In this document: piece by piece, positions 20,365 to 27,500 of the stretch
How positions within the stretch are numbered: the first letter of the stretch is position 1
Layout: every line of letters starts with the position of its first letter
Assembly: GCA_034096865.1 (NCBI GenBank)
Contig: JAWQFJ010012010.1
Coordinates: 1-27,500, forward strand
Reading direction: 5' to 3'
DNA length: 27,500 nucleotides
Source of the DNA: Theodoxus fluviatilis
Lineage: Eukaryota > Mollusca > Gastropoda > Cycloneritida > Neritidae
Position numbers and translations under genes: made by a program
The notes under the pieces: generated by a model
The model's input: the letters and a program-made list of their open reading frames with translations, nothing else
Databases searched by the model: none
What the model was told of the DNA's origin: nothing

Positions 20365-23300
20365 CTTGCACAGCCCGTGAAGTCTGATGTACTGTAAAAG
20401 CCATGCTAGCCTGTGAAGTCTGAGATACTGTAAAAGCCATGCTAGCCTGTAGAGTGTGAAATACTGTAAAAGCCATGCTAGCCTGTAGAGTGTGATATAC
20501 TGTAAAAGCCATGCTAGCCTGTAGAGTGTGATATACTGTAAAAGCCATGCTAGCCTGTGAAGTCTGATATACTGTAAAAGCCATGCTAGCCTGTAGAGTG
20601 TGATATACTGTAAAAGCCTTGCTAGCCTGTAGAGTGTGATATACTGTAAAAGCCTTGCTAGCCTGTAGAGTGTGATATACTGTAAAAGCCCTGCTAGCCT
20701 GTGAAGTCTGATATACTGTAAAAGCTCTGCTAGCCTGTGGAGTCTGATATACTGTAAAAGCCATGCTAGCCTGTGAAGTCTGATATACTGTAAACGCCTT
20801 GCTAGCCTGCGAAGTCTGATATACTGTAAACGCCCTGCTAGCCTGTGAAGTCTGATATACTGTAAACGCCCTGCTAGCCTGTGAAGTCTGATATACTGTA
20901 AAAGCCCTGCTAGCCTGTGAAGTCTGATATACTGTAAACGCCCTGCTAGCCTGTGAAGTCTGATATACTGTAAAAGCCATGCTAGCCTGCGAAGTCTGAT
21001 ATACTGTAAAAGCCCTGCTAGCCTATGGAGTGTGATATACTGTAAAAGCCCTGCTAGCCTGTGGAGTCTGATATACTGTAAAAGCCCTGCTAGCCTGTGA
21101 ACTCTGATATACTGTAAAAGCCATGCTAGCCTGTGAAGTCTGATATACTGTAAAAGCCATGCTAGCCTGTGGAGTCTGATATACTGTAAAAGCCCTGCTA
21201 GCCTGTGGAGTCTGATATACTGTAAAAGCCTTGCTAGCCTGTGGAGTCTGATATACTGTAAAAGCCCTGCTAGCCTGTGAACTCTGATATACTGTAAAAG
21301 CCCTGCTAGCCTGTGAAGTCTGATATACTGTAAAAGCCATGCTAGCCTGTGAAGTCTGATATACTGTAAAAGCCATGCTAGCCTGTGAAGTCTGATTAAC
21401 TGTAAAAGCCCTGCTAGCCTGTGAAGTCTGATATACTGTAAAAGCCATGCTAGCCTGTGAAGTCTGATATACTGTAAAAGCCATGCTAGCCTGTGGAGTC
21501 TGATATACTGTAAAAGCCCTGCTAGCCTGTGGAGTCTGGTATACTGTAAAAGCCCTGCTAGCCTGTGAAGTCTGATATACTGTAAACGCCCTGCTAGCCT
21601 GTGAAGTCTGATATACTGTAAACGCTCTGCTAGCCTGTGAAGTCTGATATACTGTAAAAGCCCTGCTAGTCTGTGAAGTCTGATATACTGTAAAAGCCAT
21701 GCTAGCCTGTGGAGTGTGATATACTGTAAAAGCCCTGCTAGCCTGTGAAGTCTGATATACTGTAAACGCCCTGCTAGTCTGTGAAGTCCGATATACTGTA
21801 AAAGCTATGCTAGCCTGTGAAGTTTGATATACTGTAAAAGCCCTGCTAGCCTGTGAAGTCTGATATACTGTAAAAGCCCTGCTAGCCTGTGGAGTGTGAT
21901 ATACTGTAAAAGCCTTGCTAGCCTGTGGAGTCTGATATACTGTAAAAGCCCTGCTAGCCTGTGAACTCTGATATACTGTAAAAGCCATGCTAGCCTGTGA
22001 AGTCTGATATACTGTAAAAGCCCTGCTAGCCTGTGAAGTCTGATATACTGTAAAAGCCATGCTAGCCTGTGGAGTCTGATATACTGTAAAAGCCCTGCTA
22101 GCCTGTGGAGTCTGATATACTGTAAAAGCCCTGCTAGCCTGTGAAGTCTGATATACTGTAAACGCCCTGCTAGCCTGTGAAGTCTGATATACTGTAAACG
22201 CCCTGCTAGCCTGTGAAGTCTGATATACTGTAAAAGCCCTGCTAGCCTGTGAAGTCTGATATACTGTAAAAGCCATGCTAGCCTGTGAAGTGTGATATAC
22301 TGTAAAAGCCTTGCTAGCCTGTGAAGTCTGATATACTGTAAAAGCCCTGCTAGCCTGTGAAGTCTGATATACTGTAAAAGCCATGCTAGCCTGTGAAGTC
22401 TGATATACTGTAAAAGCCCTGCTAGCCTGTGAAGTCTGATATACTGTAAAAGCCCTGCTAGCCTGTGGAGTGTGATATACTGTAAAAGCCCTGCTAGCCT
22501 GTGGAGTCTGATATACTGTAAAAGCCCTGCTAGCCTGTGAAGTCTGATATACTGTAAAAGCCATGCTAGCCTGTGAAGTCTGATATACTGTAAAAGCCCT
22601 GCTAGCCTGTGAAGTCTGATATACTGTAAAAGCCATGCTAGCCTGTGAGTCTGATATACTGTAAAAGCCCTGCTAGCCTGTGGAGTCTGATATACTGTAA
22701 AAGCCCTGCTAGCCTGTGAAGTCTGATATACTGTAAAAGCCCTGCTAGCCTGTGAAGTCTGATATACTGTAAAAGCCCTGCTAGCCTGTGAAGTCTGATA
22801 TACTGTAAAAGCCATGCTAGCCTGTGAAGTCTGATATACTGTAAAAGCCCTGCTAGCCTGTGAAGTCTGATATACTGTAAAAGCCATGCTAGCCTGTGAA
22901 GTCTGATATACTGTAAAAGCCATGCTAGCCTGTGAAGTCTGATATACTGTAAAAGCCCTGCTAGCCTGTGAAGTCTGATATACTGTAAAAGCCCTGCTAG
23001 CCTGTGAAGTCTGATATACTGTAAAAGCCCTGCTAGCCTGTGAAGTCTGATATACTGTAAAAGCCCTGCTAGCCTGTGAAGTCTGATATACTGTAAAAGC
23101 CCTGCTAGCCTGTGAAGTCTGATATACTGTAAAAGCCATGCTAGCCTGTGAAGTCTGATATACTGTAAAAGCCCTGCTAGCCTGTGAAGTCTGATATACT
23201 GTAAAAGCCCTGCTAGCCTGTGAAGTCTGATATACTGTAAAAGCCTGCTAGCCTGTGAAGTCTGATATACTGTAAAAGCCCTGCTAGCCTGTGAAGTCTG

Positions 23301-24045
23301 ATATACTGTAAAAGCCCTGCTAGCCTGTGAAGTCTGATATACTGTAAAAGCCCTGCTAGCCTGTGAAGTCTGATATACTGTAAAAGCCATGCTAGCCTGT
23401 GAAGTCTGATATACTGTAAAAGCCCTGCTAGCCTGTGAAGTCTGATATACTGTAAAAGCCCTGCTAGCCTGTGAAGTCTGATATACTGTAAAAGCCCTGC
23501 TAGCCTGTGAAGTCTGATATACTGTAAAAGCCCTGCTAGCCTGTGAAGTCTGATATACTGTAAAAGCCCTGCTAGCCTGTGAAGTCTGATATACTGTAAA
23601 AGCCCTGCTAGCCTGTGAAGTCTGATATACTGTAAAAGCCCTGCTAGCCTGTGAAGTCTGATATACTGTAAAAGCCCTGCTAGCCTGTGAAGTCTGATAT
23701 ACTGTAAAAGCCATGCTAGCCTGTGAAGTCTGATATACTGTAAAAGCCATGCTAGCCTGTGAAGTCTGATACACTGTAAAAGCCATGCTAGCCTGTGAAG
23801 TCTGATATATTGTAAAAGCCATGCTAGCCTGTGAAGTCTGATATACTGTAAAAGCCATGCTAGCCTGTGAAGTCTGATATACTGTAAAAGCCCCTCTAGC
23901 CTGTGAAGTGTGATATACTGTAAAAGCCCTGCTAGCCTGTGAAGTCTGATATACTGTAAAAGCCCTGCTAGCCTGAGAAGTCTGATATACTGTAAAAGCC
24001 CTGCTAGCCTGTGAAGTCTGATATACTGTAAAAGCCATGCTAGCC
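20365..24045. repeat. Minisatellite/satellite array, about 102 copies of a 36-bp unit
   Basis: The unit reads approximately GCC(C/A/T)TGCTAGCCTGTGAAG followed by TCTGATATACTGTAAAA, 36 bases, head to tail for 3.68 kb. The left end (20365-20720) is divergent, with TAGAGTGTG variants. The middle carries structured variants (GGAG, GAACTC, AAACG). From about 22650 to 24040, units are nearly identical. Two single-base deletions break the 36-bp phase, near 22648 and 23244. Two minus-strand frames are open through it because 36 is divisible by three and the unit lacks stops there; all three plus-strand frames have a stop in each unit. The right edge is abrupt, ending in an AGCC x3 slip. Confidence 0.97.
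21231..22300. repeat. Higher-order block within the 36-bp array
   Basis: The ordered set of variants starting TTGCTAGCCTGTGGAG, then GAACTCTG, and ending with two AAACG units recurs. The first starts at 21231 and the second at 21915, an offset of 684 bases or 19 units. The first copy has about three extra units inside. This points to duplication of a multi-unit block. Confidence 0.65.
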
Positions 24046-24470
24046 AGCCAGCCAGTAATCATTGGAAGGATGTTGACTGCCATTACGCAGAGTGTAATGT
24101 GTGAGTAGTCCGCAGTATAAGCAATCAAAAATAACATTTCAAGGGTGTTCCTAAGTAGGCGCCCGCTCGGAGCGCGAACTAAGTTTGAAGGGATTGGAGA
24201 ACTAAGTTCGCGTGCCAGAGTTTCTCATCTAGACGAACTCTCAGCTGGCAAACTAACTTCGAAAGGATCCGGGAACCAGTTTTGAGCTTCTCAGAGCACG
24301 TAGGGGGGAACCATTCTGAATCATCGCTCTAACTGGTTGGTCAGAGAGAGCTCTTTGGCGCCTGAAGACTTGTTGTTTTGTGTGACACAAGTAAACAAAT
24401 GCTGTCCACCATTTGTTTCTTCGGTTCGCATTCAAAACGCTCATTTTAAGAATAGCTGACACACATACAA
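24046..24470. other. Unique flank of the array, with a local inverted repeat
   Basis: An imperfect 13-bp inverted repeat pairs 24173-24185 (CGCGAACTAAGTT) with 24200-24212 (AACTAAGTTCGCG). It lies close to the relic below and may be part of it. The 33 residues that precede the repeat peptide in the open minus-strand frame come from 24039-24137. They look hydrophobic, but nothing else supports a gene start. Confidence 0.45.
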
Positions 24471-24474
24471 AGAA

Positions 24475-24612
24475 ACTGTAAACAAAAGAATAATACTAAT
24501 TTCTCAAAACTGTATATAGAATACATCAATAGATCTGTTAAATTGCTGCGTTATTTAACTCGAAATGTGGGTCGAAGTTGCTTGGTCAAGTTCGGGCAGT
24601 TTGGTTCGCGCA
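24475..24612. mobile_element. Relic related to the core of Harbinger-type elements A and B
   Basis: The order CTGTAT..A..CATCAATAG.TC.GT, then TTTAA..CGAAATG.GGGTCG, follows the internal core of element B (about 11130-11210) and of MITE A (about 10190-10265). No matching termini or CTG duplication could be found around it, so the ends are unknown. Confidence 0.42.
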
Positions 24613-24716
24613 GTGACGTATGCACATCATTACAGTCAGTGCCGTATGCACATCATTACAGTCAGTGCCGTATACACATCATTACAGTCAGTGCCGTATG
24701 CACATAATTACAGTCA
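24613..24716. repeat. Minisatellite, 4 x 26 bp
   Basis: Four copies start at 24613, 24639, 24665 and 24691. The unit is GTGCCGTATGCACATCATTA plus CAGTCA. Each of copies 1, 3 and 4 differs from copy 2 by a single base. The period is not divisible by three. Confidence 0.95.
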
Positions 24717-26199
24717 ACTGAAACAAAATCTTGGCTCGTCCGGACTACTGGACCATTAGTTTAAGTCACAACAGGAAACCCTTAAAAGTTGAACAATATC
24801 CTACGTATTTATCACTTATCATGGACGTTTCTTTCTCGGTTTTGACTATATCTTTGGTGTTGCACGAACTATTTCTGCCTTTAAATATTTTTATCAAAAC
24901 ATCTACCTCGCATGGCAGAGGTTACTTGATGCGGTGTTTGTTCCGAATATACTAGACCTGATGACACAACAAAATCAAAAGTGAAATGGTTGCAGGTGTC
25001 CACAGTGGAAACGGTGGTGAAATACAATTACATAGTGCAACATCATCTCCCAGCTGCAACTGGAGACTATGGCAGATTCACCAGGTGATGGACTTATAAT
25101 CGCGTGCCGGATGTCTGGGGAGCCGTGGAATTAGTGGCAACAAAGGAATATGTTTTTGAATTGAAAACTGAGTACTGAGAGACGTTTCAGATGATATTAA
25201 AGAAAATCGTGGATGAAGCATCACCCTGTTTTCCTCCTGGAAATGTACCTCATCATTGGTCCAGGGTCTGGCTTGCTCTGGCATCCACACGGTGCCAAAT
25301 GATACCTCTGTGTTAGACGATGATGAACAGCACACAGGTCGTGGGGAAATGGCGAGTTCAAAGCCTGGAAATTATCAGTGGATATTTTTATCTGAAAGCA
25401 GTGCCGGCGCGGTCAAGGACATCGAAAGCATTGTGATGTGTGTGGGTTTGTTTCAGCGAACGTGTTGTGGAATTGAGTTTGATTCAGAGATCAGTGGTGG
25501 GATGCAACATGCTTTGACGTGAGCTTCCCTCTAGTTTTGATAGCTCGACATTCTGTCATGTCTTGATGGAATTTCCACGAAAATGAACGTGTCAAAGTTT
25601 CCATGAATTGCTCATAAACTAGCATTTCTGCTTGCTCTTTGTTGCTCGCAACGAATTCACCATATATCTTTGTTCTGCCCTCAACTGCGACCTTTCAACT
25701 TGCATGTACGGCTAGCTTTCCTTAGTTATCAATCTCCTGGCGTTTCAGCAAAGAAAAAAACCCATATCACATGCCCTCTACCCAGCAAATGAAAAAATTA
25801 GTCGATGAGCGAGCATTTAAGTACGAGGTTAGACATTGGTTTTCGTTATCGATCTATGTCACTTTCATGAAACCCTCCACCTATGTACCAGCACACTGAG
25901 GTGAATATGTTAGCTTTTGCCTAAAATGATTTGGTAAATTCACCGACAGTTTAAGAACCATTTCCCCTTGAAATGAATGGTTTATCCCACTTCACGTTCC
26001 CCAATTAGTAAAAAATTCTGTATATTTATAAACAGGTTGTTTGCTTTTGAAAATGACATGATTCGCATTGATTTATTAAAAGTTCCTTTCGTTATTCTTC
26101 CTATGCCCTTTTTCATGCAAGATCACACATTTGTGTATTCTTATGATTTTTGGGGGGTACAATTCCATTCAGTCGATTAGTCCATCGTGTGACATTTGC
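24717..26199. other. Long unassigned AT-rich stretch
   Basis: Short frames on both strands (up to 88 codons at 25256-25522 plus) have no recognised domain. No repeats or RNA genes are seen. Confidence 0.5.
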
Positions 26200-26822
26200 C
26201 TCCAGTCTCTTTTAACTGACACGATCTGGCTCAACCTCCGCTGTCTTCATGATCTCTTTGCCAGTCGTATCTGTCCTCTGAGCGTTCATGAGCCGCCCAC
26301 TTCTCGGCCATTCCCTCTTGGACTTCAGAACTGACCACGGCCTCCTGAAGACTTCTTGACGTAGGCGCCTACTGCATCCGTCCACCGGAGCAGGCGGTCG
26401 CCAGCGATTGCAGTGACAACGACCCGCAAACCCTCGATGGAAACCCATCGATCGTGATCAGAAATGATGGGCGCCGAGCGATAGGGGAGGACGAAGGGCC
26501 ACGTGCAGCAGGCAGAGCGACCGGAGCAGGTCCCGTCCGTGTGTGCCTCGCCATCAATCAACGAGCAGGTGATGGGTACACAGCAGCTATGAGCAGCGGC
26601 GTCATCACCTGTCCCTGCCTCGCTCTCGCAATCTCATAGCTTGCTGCACCCGCACTACCTCCTCCCAGACCTGGTAACCAGTGCAGCTTTCAGCACAGAC
26701 TTCACACCACAGGACTTCTAGACTCGGCGCTGCCCAGTTGTGAAGAGTTCCCTACGCCCTGGACGTTGCTAAGACGTCCGCGAGGTCACTTTCTTCAAGA
26801 ACTCCTGTGAACCAGCCATGGG
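26200..26822 (+). other. Possible first exon / CpG-rich gene start ending in ATG and a splice donor
   Basis: Composition changes here to clearly more GC- and CpG-rich than both flanks. It ends ACCAGCCATGGG followed by GTAAGT at 26823. That is a strong start-codon context (GCCATGG) directly followed by a near-ideal 5' splice site. The ATG is at 26818-26820. The intron-like sequence after it is AT-rich. This fits an exon that is mostly 5' untranslated region with the start codon at its end. No acceptor or next exon can be assigned in the window, and a mobile-element origin remains possible. Confidence 0.3.
26566..26646. repeat. Nested inverted repeats (possible stem-loops)
   Basis: CAGGTGATG at 26566-26574 is complementary to 26603-26611. 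CAGCAGCTATGAG at 26581-26593 pairs with CTCATAGCTTGCTG at 26633-26646 with one bulge. The two pairs interleave, so only one can form at a time, unless they form a pseudoknot. Confidence 0.6.
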
Positions 26823-27157
26823 GTAAGTTCTCTCCACCCACTCTGATGTTGTGATACACGTGTTTACTTGATTGATCATGCTGTTATAGTTTCAATGCAT
26901 ACATGTGATTTTTAGATTACTTATTAGTCACATGTCAACTGTCGTCATGTCAAGTGCAATTGTATCGGTACGTGTGTGTACATGACGGAGAACAATTTTT
27001 GTTATATTTTATATCAAATCCAGTGAGATCAAATGACATTTGTGAGAGAAATGTATTTGACTGTAATACTTTAATAAGAGGTTTGTTGTTCAGAGAATTT
27101 TTTATTCTTGTCTTCACCAAGGGGCATAAGTTTGAGGGTTGCATAAGCGTTTGAGAA
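26823..27157. other. AT-rich stretch, possible intron
   Basis: Follows the GTAAGT donor-like site. No coding frame or repeat is recognised. Confidence 0.35.
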
Positions 27158-27302
27158 TATGTGTGTGTGTGTATGTGTGTGTGTGTATTTGTGTGTGTGT
27201 GTGTGTGTGTATTTGTGTGTGTGTGTATGTGTGTGAGTGTGTGTATTTGTGTGTGTGTGTTTGTGTATGTGTGTCTATGTGTGTATGTGTGTGTGTGTGC
27301 GT
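27158..27302. repeat. Imperfect (GT)n tract with regular TA/TT interruptions
   Basis: GT dinucleotides broken by TATG and TATTTG at intervals of roughly 12-20 bases. Val/Cys-rich frames are artefacts. Confidence 0.9.
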
Positions 27303-27500
27303 GCCGTTTTCATGTCCCCAGTAGTGTGCGCATATGTTCACCCATCGTTAGAAGATCTATATTAGGAATATTCCATCCCGTTTTCTAAACTGTGTGCAGA
27401 AAAGCTATTATGTGCTACTTTCAGCGTGAAAGATGACCAAGGTTTCTATGAAATACACCAATAAGTTTTTCAGAGCCTCGATCAGCGATGAATCATATAT
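27303..27500. other. Unassigned window edge
   Basis: No feature recognised before the window ends. Confidence 0.5.

Noticed and set aside
20357..23139. Long minus-strand repeat proteins across the 36-bp array
   Set aside because: A 36-bp unit without stops keeps two frames open automatically. Frame-breaking deletions and frequent amino-acid-changing variants argue against selection for a protein.
20365..24045. CRISPR array
   Set aside because: The 36-bp units are directly head to tail with no spacers, and the context is eukaryotic.
20365..24045. Centromeric CENP-B box array
   Set aside because: The 36-bp unit does not contain the CENP-B box pattern (TTCG....A..CGGG), despite the CENP-B-like frame elsewhere in the window.

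Overview
This window looks like nuclear DNA from a metazoan, most likely a marine invertebrate and possibly a gastropod mollusc. The signs are very frequent dinucleotide and tetranucleotide microsatellites, several families of non-autonomous DNA transposons, a pogo/Tigger-type transposase fragment, and no long host reading frames, operons, rRNA, tRNA or CRISPR. The species guess is inference. No intact host protein-coding gene can be supported. The strongest hints of a host gene are a possible promoter near 460-750 and a CpG-rich possible first exon ending in a strong splice donor near 26822.

Layout. 1-900: a TATA-like box, a cluster of bZIP-like sites built as a degenerate repeat, and a 3 x 37 bp minisatellite. 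1471-2393 and 4757-5677: two copies, in the same orientation, of one non-autonomous DNA transposon of about 920 bp with TIRs of about 150 bp. The second copy has perfect TIRs over 132 bp and is younger. Between them, 3359-4512 is a rearranged repeat (inverted and direct duplications) with a small degenerate reading frame, and there is a (GA)45 tract. 5678-8660 is mostly unremarkable apart from G4-prone C-runs and an alternating GT/GC tract.

8660-13565 is the best-resolved region, a stack of nested transposons. A pogo/Tigger-like element carries a CENP-B/Tc5-type DNA-binding reading frame. That frame is cut by a 482 bp PIF/Harbinger-type MITE with a CTG target duplication. Removing the MITE and one CTG gives a clean 151-codon frame with both helix-turn-helix halves and no catalytic domain. 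A hairpin follows, then a second Harbinger-type element of 1863 bp, also with a CTG duplication. This one carries an internal tandem duplication loaded with GT and CA microsatellites.

14177-15840 is rich in simple repeats: CT, CATC, CTGT/CTGC, TC and AC arrays back to back. 15841-20364 is mostly unassigned, with a G4 motif, a GGT-type trinucleotide tract, a small inverted-repeat element and a CCAAT/E2F-like palindrome. 20365-24045 is one minisatellite/satellite array of about 102 copies of a 36 bp unit. It is open in two minus-strand frames, but its variation looks non-coding. It shows a homogeneity gradient and a 684 bp higher-order block. After it come a relic related to the Harbinger MITE core, a 4 x 26 bp minisatellite, the possible first exon, and a final GT tract.

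There are no cooperating genes here. The interest lies in repeat biology: dated nested insertions, a DNA-binding-only transposase relic, and a large structured tandem array.
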